Assembly (NCBI RefSeq): GCF_900055185.1
Contig: NZ_FIZX01000004.1
Span: 124,001-188,000 of the forward strand
Direction of reading: 5' to 3'
From: Grimontia celer
Lineage (GTDB): Bacteria; Pseudomonadota; Gammaproteobacteria; Enterobacterales; Vibrionaceae
DNA length: 64,000 bases
In this document: positions 1 through 10,764 of the stretch, piece after piece
Layout: each line of letters opens with the position of its first letter
Position numbering within the stretch: the stretch's first letter is position 1
Translations under genes and position numbers: made by a program
The notes under the pieces: model-generated
What the model was told of the DNA's origin: nothing
What the model saw: the letters and a program-made list of their open reading frames with translations, nothing else
Databases searched by the model: none

Positions 1-332
1 CTGAAGATGGAATTTCACAGGTAGGTTTGGTGACAGGATTCCCTATTGCGGATGGTGTGACGGTGCGTGGTCAATACTTCCACGACCTTACTCAGGATCT
101 GATGCTGGAAAATCAACTGGGTATTACTTATCGCTCTGATTGTTGGGTTATAGGCTTAAGCTACAACGAATATTTGCTCGCGCGTAGCAATATCAATGAT
201 ACTGCGCGTTACGACAATAACATCAGCTTGTCATTCAGCTTACTTGGTCTTGGTGCGAATGCAGGATTTGGCTACAGCACTGCCAGCGGTAACGCCTTGG
301 GCTACCGAAACCCATTTGGCCTGAAGAACTAA
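1..332 (+). CDS. lptD: LPS-assembly protein LptD, C-terminal end (partial)
   Basis: Only the last ~110 codons are in the window; the reading frame enters at base 3. LptD is the outer-membrane beta-barrel that, with LptE, inserts lipopolysaccharide into the outer leaflet. The visible part has alternating hydrophobic strand patterns, a YRSDCWVIGL segment matching the C-terminal cysteine region of LptD, and a closing GLGANAGFGYS-like strand before the YRNPFGLKN end. Only one Cys is visible where E. coli has an adjacent pair. The next gene is surA, the chaperone needed for LptD folding, 22 bases on; this lptD-surA-pdxA-rsmA-apaG-apaH order is conserved in gammaproteobacteria and supports the call. 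Confidence 0.9.
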   Translation, partial: EDGISQVGLVTGFPIADGVTVRGQYFHDLTQDLMLENQLGITYRSDCWVIGLSYNEYLLARSNINDTARYDNNISLSFSLLGLGANAGFGYSTASGNALGYRNPFGLKN

Positions 333-354
333 TTTTGAGATTTTGGAAACGCAA

Positions 355-1653
355 ATGAATAAATGGACGAAAGCTTTACTGGCAGCCGCAATCTCAGCCA
401 GTTCGTTAAACGTATCTGCCTCTCCTGCAGAACTAGATCGCGTTATCACTGTGGTCAATGAAGGTGTCATCCTTTCAAGTGATGTAGAGTCTCTGAAAAA
501 GACCGTCGCTTTGAACGCAGATACGGCAAACCTGCCACCGGAAGATGTGCTTGAGCAACAAATTCTTGATCAGCTCATCATAGAAGAGCTTCAGCTTCAG
601 GAAGCCAAGCGTCTAGGTATTCGTATTGATGATACCCGCCTTGAGCAGGCCATTGATTCTATCGCCACGGACAAGAGTATTTCAGTGTCCCAACTGCGTG
701 AAGAGCTGAAACGCAACGGTATTACCTGGTCGTCTTACCGCGACCAAATTCGCCGCGAGATGACCATCAGCGAAGCACGTAATGCTCAGGTTCGCCGCCG
801 CATCAACATACTTCCTCAAGAAGTAGAATCATTGGCATCCCAGCTCAATGCAAAAAATCTTGAAAATGTCGAATATCGTCTGAGCCATATACAACTTCGA
901 TTAGATGAAGGGGCAGAGAAAGACGAGCGTGATGCTGTCGCGGAGAAGGCAAACAAGTTGGTATCTGACCTTGAAGCCGGAAGTAACTTCAAAGCGTTAG
1001 CGCTGGCAAACTCTAAAGGTCCAAAAGCGCTTGATGGCGGAGACTGGGGATGGATGCGTTTGGAAGAAATGCCAACTATCTTCGCAGATCAGATTAAAAA
1101 CAATGGTAAGGGTGCCATCATTGGTCCGTTCCGTAGCGGCGTGGGTTACCACATCCTAAAAATCGCTGATGTGAAAGGCCTTCAGTCTGTTGCCGTAACG
1201 GAAGTGAAGGCGCGTCATATTCTGATCAAGCCTTCTATCGTCCTTAGTGACGATGGTGCTAAGCGCCAGCTCAGCCAAATGATCGAACAAATCAACAAAG
1301 GCGAGAAAAGCTTTGACGATTTAGCCAAACAATACAGTGCAGACCCTGGTTCGGCGGTGAAAGGCGGTGACCTTGGCTGGCAGACATCAGAGCTTTATGT
1401 TCCTGAGTTTAAAGACAAAGTAGACACCTTGCCTGAGGGTGACATCAGCGAACCATTTAAAACGGTTCACGGCTGGCACATTGTCGAGGTATTGGAACGC
1501 CGCCAGGCTGATCGTACCGATGCAGCAGTGCAGAACCGAGCATACCGTATGCTACTGAACCGTAAGTTCAACGAAGAGGCGCAGGCTTGGTTACAGGAGC
1601 TTCGTGCTGGCGCTTACGTAGAGCAGGTGGGTAATCTTGATGAAGACAGCTAA
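355..1653 (+). CDS. surA: Periplasmic peptidyl-prolyl isomerase/chaperone SurA
   Basis: SurA is a periplasmic chaperone that escorts unfolded outer-membrane proteins (including LptD) to the BAM complex. The 432-residue product (E. coli 428) begins with a signal peptide ending near NVSASPAE, then the N-terminal chaperone domain ([16 protein letters not shown]), two parvulin domains (around LSHIQLRL...GGDWGWM and KARHILIKP...GGDLGWQ, each with GPF/EPF and GYHI/GWHI motifs) and a C-terminal helix. I chose ATG 355 over the in-frame TTG 343 because it places a normal signal peptide at the N terminus. The end overlaps pdxA by 14 bases, suggesting translational coupling. Confidence 0.95.
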   Translation: MNKWTKALLAAAISASSLNVSASPAELDRVITVVNEGVILSSDVESLKKTVALNADTANLPPEDVLEQQILDQLIIEELQLQEAKRLGIRIDDTRLEQAIDSIATDKSISVSQLREELKRNGITWSSYRDQIRREMTISEARNAQVRRRINILPQEVESLASQLNAKNLENVEYRLSHIQLRLDEGAEKDERDAVAEKANKLVSDLEAGSNFKALALANSKGPKALDGGDWGWMRLEEMPTIFADQIKNNGKGAIIGPFRSGVGYHILKIADVKGLQSVAVTEVKARHILIKPSIVLSDDGAKRQLSQMIEQINKGEKSFDDLAKQYSADPGSAVKGGDLGWQTSELYVPEFKDKVDTLPEGDISEPFKTVHGWHIVEVLERRQADRTDAAVQNRAYRMLLNRKFNEEAQAWLQELRAGAYVEQVGNLDEDS

Positions 1654-2635
1654 CACAAAACGTATCGCCATCACCCCAGGTGAACCTGCGGGAATAGGTC
1701 CGGACTTGGTATTGGCGTTGGCACATGATAACTGGCCGCACGAGCTGGTGATTTGTGCCAATAAGGCAATGTTAGCGGAGCGTGCTAAGCAGCTTAACAT
1801 TGATATCCGCTTTGAAGATTACGATCCATCAGCGGCTCCCAAGGCCCATGAACCGGGCGTTTTAGTGGTTTGTGATGAGTCGCTTGAAGCTGACGTAGTG
1901 GCAGGCGAGCTCAATGAAGCCAACGGTCACTATGTCCTCAATACTCTCACCCGCGCAGCCGAAGGCAACATGCAGGGCGAGTTTGCCGCGATGGTAACAG
2001 GCCCGGTTCACAAGGGCGTGATTAACCGTGCAGGTGTATCTTTCAGTGGCCACACAGAGTTTTTCCAGCACCACGCCAACGTACAACAAGTGGTGATGAT
2101 GCTGGCGACAGAAGGTCTCCGGGTAGCCTTAGTGACTACCCATATCCCTTTGGCATATGTGTCGAAAGCCATTACCGAAGATCGTCTGTTTCAAGTGATT
2201 GGCATTTTGAATGACGACCTCAAATCCAAATTCGGAATCGCAGAGCCCAAGATTTATGTCTGTGGCTTGAATCCCCATGCTGGGGAAGATGGCTGTCTGG
2301 GCCGCGAAGAGATAGATATCATCGAGCCAGCACTTGAGAAGCTTCGCGAACAGGGAATGAATCTCATTGGCCCTCTTCCAGCAGACACACTATTCCAGGA
2401 CAAGTACCTAAAAGATGCGGACGCCGTATTGGCGATGTATCACGATCAGGGATTGCCTGTGTTAAAATTCAAAGGATTTGGAAAGTCAGTCAACATCACT
2501 CTTGGGCTGCCTTTCATCCGAACTTCAGTAGATCATGGTACCGCATTGGATTTAGCAGGTACCGGAACGGCGGATACTGGAAGCCTGCGGACAGCGCTAT
2601 CCCACGCCCTCGAATTAGTAGATAAGAAAGCATGA
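1640..2635 (+). CDS. pdxA: 4-hydroxythreonine-4-phosphate dehydrogenase PdxA
   Basis: PdxA oxidises 4-phosphohydroxy-L-threonine using NAD(P)+ in the DXP-dependent pathway to pyridoxal phosphate. The 331-residue protein starts with the family signature [13 protein letters not shown]. The three metal-binding histidines are visible in [19 protein letters not shown] and [12 protein letters not shown], followed by the conserved [22 protein letters not shown] 1640 directly follows an in-frame TTG and is preferred. The gene starts inside the end of surA and its stop overlaps the start of rsmA (ATGA), so the three genes are probably coupled. Confidence 0.95.
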   Translation: MKTANTKRIAITPGEPAGIGPDLVLALAHDNWPHELVICANKAMLAERAKQLNIDIRFEDYDPSAAPKAHEPGVLVVCDESLEADVVAGELNEANGHYVLNTLTRAAEGNMQGEFAAMVTGPVHKGVINRAGVSFSGHTEFFQHHANVQQVVMMLATEGLRVALVTTHIPLAYVSKAITEDRLFQVIGILNDDLKSKFGIAEPKIYVCGLNPHAGEDGCLGREEIDIIEPALEKLREQGMNLIGPLPADTLFQDKYLKDADAVLAMYHDQGLPVLKFKGFGKSVNITLGLPFIRTSVDHGTALDLAGTGTADTGSLRTALSHALELVDKKA

Positions 2636-3441
2636 GCGATAAAGTCCATCTCGGCCACCGTGCCCGTAAGCGCTTCGGCCAGAACTTCCTGAACGATCCG
2701 TACATCATTGACGGCATTGTTTCTGCCATCAACCCTCAGCCAGGCGAGAACCTCGTTGAAATCGGTCCAGGCCTCGGTGCATTGACTGAGCCTGTTGCCC
2801 GAGAAGTCGACAAACTGAGCGTGGTTGAGCTTGACCGCGATTTGGCTGAACGTCTTCGCCATCACCCAGACTTGGCAGATAAACTGACCATCTATGAAGG
2901 CGATGCGATGAAGTTCGACTTTACGCAACTGTCGTCTGAAGAGAACCCACTTCGTATTTTCGGTAACCTGCCGTACAACGTATCAACACCGCTAATGTTC
3001 CACCTGTTCAGCTTTGCAGGTAAAGTGAAAGATATGCACTTTATGCTTCAAAAAGAAGTGGTTAACCGTCTAGCTGCAGGTCCTAACAGTAAAGCCTATG
3101 GCCGTTTGACTGTAATGGCACAATACTACTGTAAGGTAGTGCCAGTGCTGGAAGTACCACCAACGGCATTTAAGCCAGCGCCAAAAGTGGACTCGGCCGT
3201 TGTACGCCTTATTCCGCACAAAGAGCTGCCACACCCAACCACTAGCCTTAAATGGTTGGAGCGTGTTTGCCGTGAGGGCTTTAACCAACGCCGTAAAACC
3301 GTGCGTAACTGTTTCAAATCGCTTATTGATGCAGAGACCATGGAATCGCTGGGAATCGATCCTTCGGCGCGCCCAGAGAGTCTCTCGTTGGCACAGTTTG
3401 TTGCACTGGCAAACTGGATGGATGCAAACCATCAACAATAA
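2632..3441 (+). CDS. rsmA: 16S rRNA dimethyladenosine methyltransferase RsmA (KsgA)
   Basis: RsmA uses S-adenosylmethionine to dimethylate two adjacent adenosines (A1518 and A1519) in the 3' terminal hairpin of 16S rRNA, a late checkpoint in 30S assembly. The 269-residue product shows the N-terminal [10 protein letters not shown] motif, the SAM-binding loop [11 protein letters not shown], the acidic ribose-binding segment [11 protein letters not shown], and the catalytic [10 protein letters not shown] motif typical of N6-adenine methyltransferases. The C-terminal helical rRNA-binding part contains [11 protein letters not shown]. The start overlaps the pdxA stop by four bases. Length and order match the E. 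coli operon. Confidence 0.96.
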   Translation: MSDKVHLGHRARKRFGQNFLNDPYIIDGIVSAINPQPGENLVEIGPGLGALTEPVAREVDKLSVVELDRDLAERLRHHPDLADKLTIYEGDAMKFDFTQLSSEENPLRIFGNLPYNVSTPLMFHLFSFAGKVKDMHFMLQKEVVNRLAAGPNSKAYGRLTVMAQYYCKVVPVLEVPPTAFKPAPKVDSAVVRLIPHKELPHPTTSLKWLERVCREGFNQRRKTVRNCFKSLIDAETMESLGIDPSARPESLSLAQFVALANWMDANHQQ

Positions 3442-3461
3442 TTTCAGGGAACACTTCAGGG

Positions 3462-3836
3462 ATGATAAACAACAACTTTACGGTTCGCGTGCTGACTCAC
3501 TATGTAGAAGAGCAATCTGAACCGGATAAAAAACGTTATGTGTTTTCCTATACGATCACCATTGAAAACAATGGTGCTCGTCATGCACAGCTTCTTCGCC
3601 GTAAATGGCTGGTCACCGATGCCAACGGCAAAAAACTGGTGATCGAAGGTGAAGGGGTTGTGGGTGAGCAGCCCCTTATCGAAGCGGGCGATGAATATAC
3701 CTACACCAGCGGCACTGTGCTGGAAACACCAGTGGGTGTAATGCAAGGCTTTTACACCATGATCGATGTAGACGAAAAAGAGTTCGACATCGAAGTCTCA
3801 CCATTCCGTCTCGCACTTCCTAATATTCTCCACTAG
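3462..3836 (+). CDS. apaG: ApaG-family protein (CorD)
   Basis: A 124-residue single-domain protein of the ApaG family, an immunoglobulin-like beta-sandwich whose exact bacterial role is unsettled; links to Co2+/Mg2+ tolerance have been reported. Visible family features include the YVFSYTITIENNG strand, LLRRKWLVTDANG, and the glycine-rich VVGEQPLIEAGDEYTYTSG segment. It starts 20 bases after rsmA with a CAGGG ribosome-binding site and ends eight bases before apaH, so it belongs to the same transcript. Confidence 0.94.
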   Translation: MINNNFTVRVLTHYVEEQSEPDKKRYVFSYTITIENNGARHAQLLRRKWLVTDANGKKLVIEGEGVVGEQPLIEAGDEYTYTSGTVLETPVGVMQGFYTMIDVDEKEFDIEVSPFRLALPNILH

Positions 3837-3844
3837 GCGAATCT

Positions 3845-4678
3845 GTGGCTACTTACCTTGTCGGTGACATTCAGGGCTGTTTTGACGATCTTAACGCGCT
3901 ATTGAAAGAAGCTAGCTTCGATCCATCCAGCGATCACCTATACATAGCTGGAGATCTAGTAGCGCGCGGTCCAGATTCCCTTGCAGTATTGAGGTTTGTT
4001 AAATCCCTAGGAGAACATGGTCATACCGTTCTGGGGAATCATGATCTCCACCTTTTAGCGGTATCGGAAGGGATCATGAAACCGAAAGGTAAAGACAAAA
4101 CCCTGCCGATACTGGAAGCAGACGATCGTGAAGAGTTGCTTGAGTGGCTCCGCCAACAGCCCTTGCTGATCCATGTTGAACAGGCCAATGGTGAGAGTCC
4201 GGGATTCGTGATGACCCATGCAGGCATTCCTCCCGTCTGGAATATTAAAACCGCAAAAAAGCACGCGAAAGAAGTAGAAAGTGTCCTTAGAAGTGACCGT
4301 TATGCTTGGTTACTTGAGAACATGTACGCTAACGAACCCGCCCTCTGGTCACCGAAATTAGAAGGCATCGAAAAGTATCGCTATACCATCAATGCGATGA
4401 CTCGGATGCGTTTCTGTAAGCCAGATGGAAGCCTGGATATGGCGTGTAAACTCCCCCCAGAGAAAGTTAAAGATCGAAGTCTCATGCCTTGGTTTCAAAT
4501 GCCAAACCGTCGCACGATTAACGAAACTCTGGTTTTTGGTCATTGGGCCGCACTGGGTGGAGTACTAACAGATAACCTGCTTGGGTTGGATACTGGGTGT
4601 GTATGGGGTGGTTCTCTTACCATGGTGAGATGGGAAGACGGACAAAGGTTTTCGCGCCCCTGCCCGATCCACGCCTAA
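3845..4678 (+). CDS. apaH: Symmetrical bis(5'-nucleosyl)-tetraphosphatase ApaH
   Basis: ApaH hydrolyses Ap4A to two ADP and, in E. coli, decaps Np4-capped RNAs. The 277-residue protein is a metallophosphatase of the PPP family: GDIQGCFDDL, GDLVARGPDS, LGNHDLHLL, MTHAGIPP and FGHWAALGG supply the metal and phosphate ligands. The start is GTG at 3845, eight bases beyond the apaG stop; no ATG in frame nearby keeps the first metal motif. The gene ends three bases short of the convergent folA end, leaving no room for a separate terminator. Confidence 0.95.
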   Translation: MATYLVGDIQGCFDDLNALLKEASFDPSSDHLYIAGDLVARGPDSLAVLRFVKSLGEHGHTVLGNHDLHLLAVSEGIMKPKGKDKTLPILEADDREELLEWLRQQPLLIHVEQANGESPGFVMTHAGIPPVWNIKTAKKHAKEVESVLRSDRYAWLLENMYANEPALWSPKLEGIEKYRYTINAMTRMRFCKPDGSLDMACKLPPEKVKDRSLMPWFQMPNRRTINETLVFGHWAALGGVLTDNLLGLDTGCVWGGSLTMVRWEDGQRFSRPCPIHA

Positions 4679-4681
4679 TCG

Positions 4682-5164
4682 TTAAGGCCGCTCTAGCACA
4701 ACAAAATCCATGTTATAGCGGTTCTTTTCATCGGACTGATAAGACTCTCGATGGGTTTCTGACCACCCTGCTCCCCAGTCAGGAAAACAGGTATCTCCCT
4801 CTATCTCTGCGTCAATAAAAGTCAGACAAAGCTTGTCGGCACGTGGCATGCAAGCCTGGTAAATCGTACCACCACCAATGATCACGACTTCTTCAACGTT
4901 GCCAGCCAACGCAATTGCTGCGTCAATACTGATGGTGCTTTCCACCCCTTCAGCGGACCAGTTCTCATCCCGGCTGATCACTATGTTGCGTCGACCTGGA
5001 AGCGGACGGCCAATGGACTCGTAGGTCTTCCGACCCATAATCACAGGCTTACCCAGGGTATTTTGTTTAAACCAAGCAAAATCGGCAGGCAGATGCCAAG
5101 GCATGGCGTTGTCTTTCCCTATCACACGTCCCTTCGCCATTGCGGCGATCATACTGATCTTCAT
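4682..5164 (-). CDS. folA: Dihydrofolate reductase
   Basis: FolA reduces dihydrofolate to tetrahydrofolate with NADPH and is the target of trimethoprim. The 160-residue product aligns from its first residues with E. coli FolA: ISMIAAMAKGRVIGKDNAMPWHLPADF-type N terminus with catalytic Asp28 in LPADFAWF, the cofactor loops MGRKTYESIGRPLPGR and VVIIGGGTIYQ, and the C-terminal strand with YNMDFVVLERP. An upstream TTG at 5188 is in frame, but ATG 5164 fits the family start and has an AAGAG-like ribosome-binding site. Transcribed toward apaH, as in enterobacteria. Confidence 0.95.
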   Translation of the reverse strand: MKISMIAAMAKGRVIGKDNAMPWHLPADFAWFKQNTLGKPVIMGRKTYESIGRPLPGRRNIVISRDENWSAEGVESTISIDAAIALAGNVEEVVIIGGGTIYQACMPRADKLCLTFIDAEIEGDTCFPDWGAGWSETHRESYQSDEKNRYNMDFVVLERP

Positions 5165-5202
5165 CTGCTCTTGATCCTTTATTTTCAAACGGCTGCGACA
5201 TG

Positions 5203-5667
5203 CTACACCACAGGTTTACGTCGGTAAAACAAAAGCCCCGGCATCGCGAGACCTATTGCCAACGCTGCAATGATGAAGAGGGATTTGATGGCATTGTTCA
5301 TTAGCGTCGCCCAGAGTGCATCGCTATACCCTAGGCTGTTAATTTCAACCAATGCAATCATGGCTTTGAAGGCAAACACCCCCGGCACCATAGGAATAAT
5401 GGCAGCGACAGTAAATACCTTGGGATGGGCGAGCAATCGCTGAGACCAGTAAACGCCCACCATGCCAACCAGCATTGCGCCTGCAAGGGTCGCCCATTCG
5501 ATAGTAACCCCATAATGCATCAATATAAATCGACTACCATGGCCCAAAGCCCCCAGAATAGCGCAGTACTTTAAAGCCCTAGCTGGTACGTTGAAAACAA
5601 GACCAAAACCGACAGCTGGAATCGCCGCAAACAGCATGTCGTGAAGCAGTGACAAAAACAAATTCAT
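5203..5667 (-). CDS. yjjB: ThrE-type exporter small subunit (YjjB-like)
   Basis: A 154-residue hydrophobic protein with about four membrane segments, matching the YjjB half of split ThrE-type transporters (threonine/serine exporter family). Together with the adjacent YjjP-like protein it corresponds to one full ThrE-like transporter; in E. coli the YjjPB pair has been linked to succinate export. Family features include the N-terminal FAAIPAVGFGLVFNVP and MIPMVPG-like segment (AAIIPMVPGVFAF). ATG 5667 overlaps the stop of the upstream gene (ATGA) and has GGGGGTGG just ahead of it, which decides the start. Confidence 0.85.
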   Translation of the reverse strand: MNLFLSLLHDMLFAAIPAVGFGLVFNVPARALKYCAILGALGHGSRFILMHYGVTIEWATLAGAMLVGMVGVYWSQRLLAHPKVFTVAAIIPMVPGVFAFKAMIALVEINSLGYSDALWATLMNNAIKSLFIIAALAIGLAMPGLLFYRRKPVV

Positions 5668-6449
5668 AACCACCCCCAGATCCCAGTCAGATTCATTGCA
5701 CCAACAATACCTAGACAGGTGGATAGCGTCAGCAAGCTGGCGAAAACCCATCGGGCAATGCCCATGTTCACATACCCCTTGACCATATCAGAGACGGCAT
5801 TGATAAGGGGGAAGCCCGGTACCAACATAAGTACAGATGACGCCATAGCCAAATAAGGCTGGTTTCCTACTTGGTGCATAGCACCAATACTGGAAATGAC
5901 AGTTGTCACGAAAGCGGTGACACCAAAATTCAGTAAAGGATTAAAATGGCGGTGAGCTATCTCTTGCCTAACTAACATACCGATGAAAGAAGCCAGAAAA
6001 GTGATGCTAAAGACAGCCCAGTCTCCTCCTGAGAGTCGACTAAAGCTTGCACAGGCAAGGCCTACCATCACTGCGACCAGCCAGCGGTTATAACGGTCTG
6101 GAGACAGCTTTGAAAGTCTGGCTTTAACCCCATCACGATCCAGCAGTCCTTTTTCCGTCATAATGAGAATTCGTTGGATCTCAGTGATCACCCGCATGTT
6201 TATGCCGCGATCCGGACAGCGTCTAGCCGTGGTGATGCAATGTTGGTGAGTGATCGTGGTAATCACCATCGAGCTTGCTGACAGCGAAAGCTCGACACTG
6301 TCCAGACCCAATGCCTCACCAAGCCTACAGCAAATATCGCTGACCAGTTTACTCTCAGCACCGTGCTGCAATAGCATTTGACCGGTATGGCTTACCAGCC
6401 TCGATACTTCCCGCTGTGTAGGTTCATCCATCCATACTGCATCTTGCAA
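5664..6449 (-). CDS. yjjP: ThrE-type exporter large subunit (YjjP-like)
   Basis: A 261-residue protein with a cytoplasmic N-terminal domain (about residues 1-120, including the GAESKLVSDICCRLGEALGLDSVE segment typical of the family) followed by about five membrane segments with VLMLVPGFPLINAVSDM, the signature of ThrE-like exporters. The probable start is TTG 6449 because a strong GGGAGGG ribosome-binding site lies seven bases ahead of it; ATG 6431 is possible but has no such site. Forms a coupled two-gene operon with the YjjB-like gene. Confidence 0.85.
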   Translation of the reverse strand: MQDAVWMDEPTQREVSRLVSHTGQMLLQHGAESKLVSDICCRLGEALGLDSVELSLSASSMVITTITHQHCITTARRCPDRGINMRVITEIQRILIMTEKGLLDRDGVKARLSKLSPDRYNRWLVAVMVGLACASFSRLSGGDWAVFSITFLASFIGMLVRQEIAHRHFNPLLNFGVTAFVTTVISSIGAMHQVGNQPYLAMASSVLMLVPGFPLINAVSDMVKGYVNMGIARWVFASLLTLSTCLGIVGAMNLTGIWGWL

Positions 6450-6523
6450 AGCTCACCCTCCCTGAAACGTTCTCAACCCAGTTGTTTTACGCCACGTAAA
6501 CTCAGGTTACTTTGATTTGGACG

Positions 6524-6556
6524 AAAAAAAACCGCCTTTATCCAGGCGGTTTTTTA
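6524..6556. terminator. Rho-independent terminator after obgE
   Basis: Inverted repeat ACCGCCT/AGGCGGT with a six-base loop, flanked by A and T runs on both sides. On the minus strand it ends in a T run just after obgE; in the plus direction it also ends in T6. No plus-strand gene reads into it, so its main job is obgE termination. Confidence 0.9.
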
Positions 6557-6567
6557 TGTATTCCGAA

Positions 6568-8080
<1,513 letters not shown>

Positions 8081-8110
8081 CAAAAAGCCCCGCCGTAAGG
8101 CAGGGCTTCA
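8081..8110 (-). terminator. Terminator of rplU-rpmA
   Basis: On the minus strand a GC-rich stem (AGCCC..GCC against GGC..GGGCT with a GTAA loop and one mismatch) is followed by TTTTTG, 20 bases after the rpmA stop. Confidence 0.85.
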
Positions 8111-8129
8111 AAATCAGTATCGAGTGCTA

Positions 8130-8387
<258 letters not shown>

Positions 8388-8404
8388 TTATCTCTTCTCC
8401 TAGA

Positions 8405-8716
8405 TTAAGCGCTGATGCCAGTAATTTTGACTTCAGTGAACCACTGACGGTGGCCCATTTGCTTACGAGAATGCTTACGACGACGGAACTTAACGATTTT
8501 CACTTTGTCGCCACGACCGTGAGTAACTACTTCAGCAGTTACTTTACCGCCTGCTACGAACGGTGCACCAACGGTGATTTCTTCGCCGTTAGCTACCAGC
8601 AGAACAGAATCAAACTCAACAGTTGAGCCAGTTTCAATGTCTAGCTTTTCCAAGCGAATAGTTTGGCCTTCGCTTACACGGTGTTGTTTACCACCACTTT
8701 GGAAAACTGCGTACAT
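8405..8716 (-). CDS. rplU: 50S ribosomal protein L21
   Basis: A 103-residue L21 (E. coli 103), starting [18 protein letters not shown], with the conserved C-terminal [16 protein letters not shown]21 binds 23S rRNA in the large subunit. ATG 8716 is chosen because the homologous proteins all start MYAV; upstream in-frame codons do not look coding. First gene of the rplU-rpmA operon, driven by the promoter at 8802-8830. Confidence 0.98.
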   Translation of the reverse strand: MYAVFQSGGKQHRVSEGQTIRLEKLDIETGSTVEFDSVLLVANGEEITVGAPFVAGGKVTAEVVTHGRGDKVKIVKFRRRKHSRKQMGHRQWFTEVKITGISA

Positions 8717-8801
8717 GGTTTTCTCCGCATTTCCGCACAGCCTTCTGCGTTTAAAAATTGTGCAGTGAGGGGTGCGCATTTAATTCATCAATAGGGCGCG
8801 A

Positions 8802-8830
8802 ATTCTACGGTAAGATTCGCCTTCTGGCAA
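8802..8830 (-). promoter_or_regulatory. Sigma-70 promoter for rplU-rpmA
   Basis: On the minus strand, a -35 element TTGCCA (8830-8825) and a -10 element TAGAAT (8807-8802) are separated by exactly 17 bases, about 85 bases ahead of the rplU start codon. Confidence 0.7.
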
Positions 8831-8985
8831 GGGGGTAGTGAAAGAAAATTGGTGAAAACCTGTTCACTGTATTTAACCGTCTATTTTGCCAACATTGATA
8901 CTGTGTCGAGTAAGGAATTTTAGTGTACTATCATCGCAAAAACGAGAGCAGCAAACTGCAATCTTCCCTTGGACCGGACGCATCA

Positions 8986-9957
8986 ATGGATTTTAACACC
9001 ATCCAAGCACTGACTGCCGATGACATGGCAAAAGTGGACAAAAAAATACTTGCGCAACTGAATTCTGACGTCGCCTTAATTAATCAATTAGGCTTTTATA
9101 TCGTCAGTGGCGGAGGCAAACGCCTGCGCCCAATGCTTGCTGTTTTGTCAGCCCGCGCGCTGAATTATCACGGTGAAGGACATATCACCGCTGCTGCCTT
9201 TATCGAATTTATCCATACCGCTACCCTACTGCACGACGATGTCGTCGATGAATCTGACCTGCGCCGTGGCAAAGCAACAGCCAATGCTATGTTTGGCAAT
9301 GCAGCCAGCGTGCTGGTTGGCGACTACATCTATACGCGCTCTTTCCAGATGATGACTGAGCTTCGATCTTTGAGGATCCTCGATCTGATGAGTGAAGCTA
9401 CCAATGTGATCGCAGAAGGCGAGGTTTTGCAGTTGATGAACTGTAATGACCCCGACACTACTGAAGAAAGTTACATGCAGGTGATCTACTCAAAAACTGC
9501 ACGTCTTTTTGAAGCTGCGACCCAGATCGGTGCGATCCTGTCAGATTCATCTGAAGATATTGAAAAAGCGATGCAGGATTACGGCCGCTACCTTGGGACT
9601 GCTTTCCAGCTCATCGATGACGTGATGGATTACACCTCACAAGGCGATGAGATGGGTAAAAATACCGGTGACGACCTGGCTGAAGGTAAACCGACTTTGC
9701 CGTTACTTCACGCCATGGCGAATGGTAATCCAGAGCAGTCAGCCATGATCCGCGAAGCGATCGAACAAGGCAATGGCCTGGACAAGCTCGATCCTATCCT
9801 CGCTTGCATGGAACAATGTGGCTCACTCGAATACACGCGACAACGTGCAGAGGAAGAAGCAGAAAAAGCCATAGAAGCCCTAGCATCGGTTCCCGAGTCG
9901 GAATATAAAGAGGCACTCAAAGCGCTGGCACACATTGCTGTGCACCGTAAAAAATAA
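8986..9957 (+). CDS. ispB: Octaprenyl diphosphate synthase IspB
   Basis: Makes the long polyprenyl side chain of ubiquinone and menaquinone by adding isopentenyl units to farnesyl diphosphate. The 323-residue protein (E. coli 323) has the trans-prenyltransferase motifs GGGKRLRP, first Asp-rich LLHDDVVDESDLRRG and second Asp-rich FQLIDDVMDY. A GTG at 8923 would add 21 residues not found in the family; ATG 8986 matches the E. coli start (xNxxxIQALTADDM). Divergent from rplU, as usual in this lineage. Confidence 0.95.
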   Translation: MDFNTIQALTADDMAKVDKKILAQLNSDVALINQLGFYIVSGGGKRLRPMLAVLSARALNYHGEGHITAAAFIEFIHTATLLHDDVVDESDLRRGKATANAMFGNAASVLVGDYIYTRSFQMMTELRSLRILDLMSEATNVIAEGEVLQLMNCNDPDTTEESYMQVIYSKTARLFEAATQIGAILSDSSEDIEKAMQDYGRYLGTAFQLIDDVMDYTSQGDEMGKNTGDDLAEGKPTLPLLHAMANGNPEQSAMIREAIEQGNGLDKLDPILACMEQCGSLEYTRQRAEEEAEKAIEALASVPESEYKEALKALAHIAVHRKK

Positions 9958-9967
9958 TCTTGTTTAA

Positions 9968-9995
9968 CGCACCCTAGGGTGCGCTTTCTTTTTTG
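9968..9995 (+). terminator. Terminator after ispB
   Basis: Perfect palindrome CGCACCCTAGGGTGCG followed by CTTTCTTTTTTG, 10 bases after the ispB stop. Confidence 0.85.
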
Positions 9996-10014
9996 ATGCG
10001 ATTTTAAGGAAGAA

Positions 10015-10701
10015 ATGTTGACGCACTTCCCCATGAAAGCCGCTGCCATTGTATTAGGCAGTGCCATACTTTTCGGCTGTGCCGGAGGCAACCGTATTCC
10101 CGCGACTTCATTCACCTCGTACGAAGATTTTAAAGCTGGCCCTGAAGGCGGCGTTGATTTGGTATGGGCGCGGGTAGGACTGCGTGATGAAGCCAGATTA
10201 AAACGCAAGCTTGCACAATATGACTCCGTCGTTTTGGACAGAATTTACGTCTTAACCTCAGAAGACAATGAGCTGGATGACGAAGATATTCATGAATTAA
10301 CTGAGTATCTGGCGCAATCACTCAAAGAGAAAATTGCTCCGCACAAGCGCATTGTAGATAAGCCAGAAGACGATACGCTTCGACTCAGTATTGCTATCAG
10401 TAATGTTGAAACCCCAAATCCAGTTTTGGCAATAACCAGTAGCCTGCTGCCTGTCGGATTAGGTATTTCGACCATCTCAAAGATCACCACCGGTGAACAC
10501 ACCAATGTTGGTAGTGCCACTATCGAGTTGTTGGTCAGTGATGCCAGCGATGACAAACCGCTCTTTGCTGTTATAGATCGTGAAGTCGGGAATAAAGACC
10601 TGTCTACCATGATCGATTCACTGGACGATGCCAAAGATGCGATTAACTTTTGGGTCGAGCGCTTAGGTAAAACACTCGACAGCAAAGTCATTCGCGAATA
10701 G
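10015..10701 (+). CDS. DUF3313-like exported lipoprotein
   Basis: A 228-residue protein with an N-terminal signal peptide ending in the lipobox-like ILFGC (Cys near residue 22), so it is probably lipid-anchored. The body resembles DUF3313 family lipoproteins: a VDLVWARVG strand, DSVVLDRIYVL, a DIHELTEYLAQSLKEKI helix and a hydrophobic glycine-rich stretch (LLPVGLGIS). The function is unknown. ATG 10015 has an AAGGAAGAA ribosome-binding site. It stands alone between the ispB terminator and a terminator shared with mdh. Confidence 0.75.
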   Translation: MLTHFPMKAAAIVLGSAILFGCAGGNRIPATSFTSYEDFKAGPEGGVDLVWARVGLRDEARLKRKLAQYDSVVLDRIYVLTSEDNELDDEDIHELTEYLAQSLKEKIAPHKRIVDKPEDDTLRLSIAISNVETPNPVLAITSSLLPVGLGISTISKITTGEHTNVGSATIELLVSDASDDKPLFAVIDREVGNKDLSTMIDSLDDAKDAINFWVERLGKTLDSKVIRE

Positions 10702-10718
10702 CCGGATAATTGCAGACA

Positions 10719-10752
10719 TAAAAAAAGCGGCTGCCAAGCCGCTTTTTTTCTT
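10719..10752. terminator. Bidirectional terminator between lipoprotein gene and mdh
   Basis: AGCGGC/GCCGCT stem flanked by A and T runs on both sides, lying between two convergent genes; serves both. Confidence 0.9.
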
Positions 10753-10764
10753 TTCAGGGAAAAG

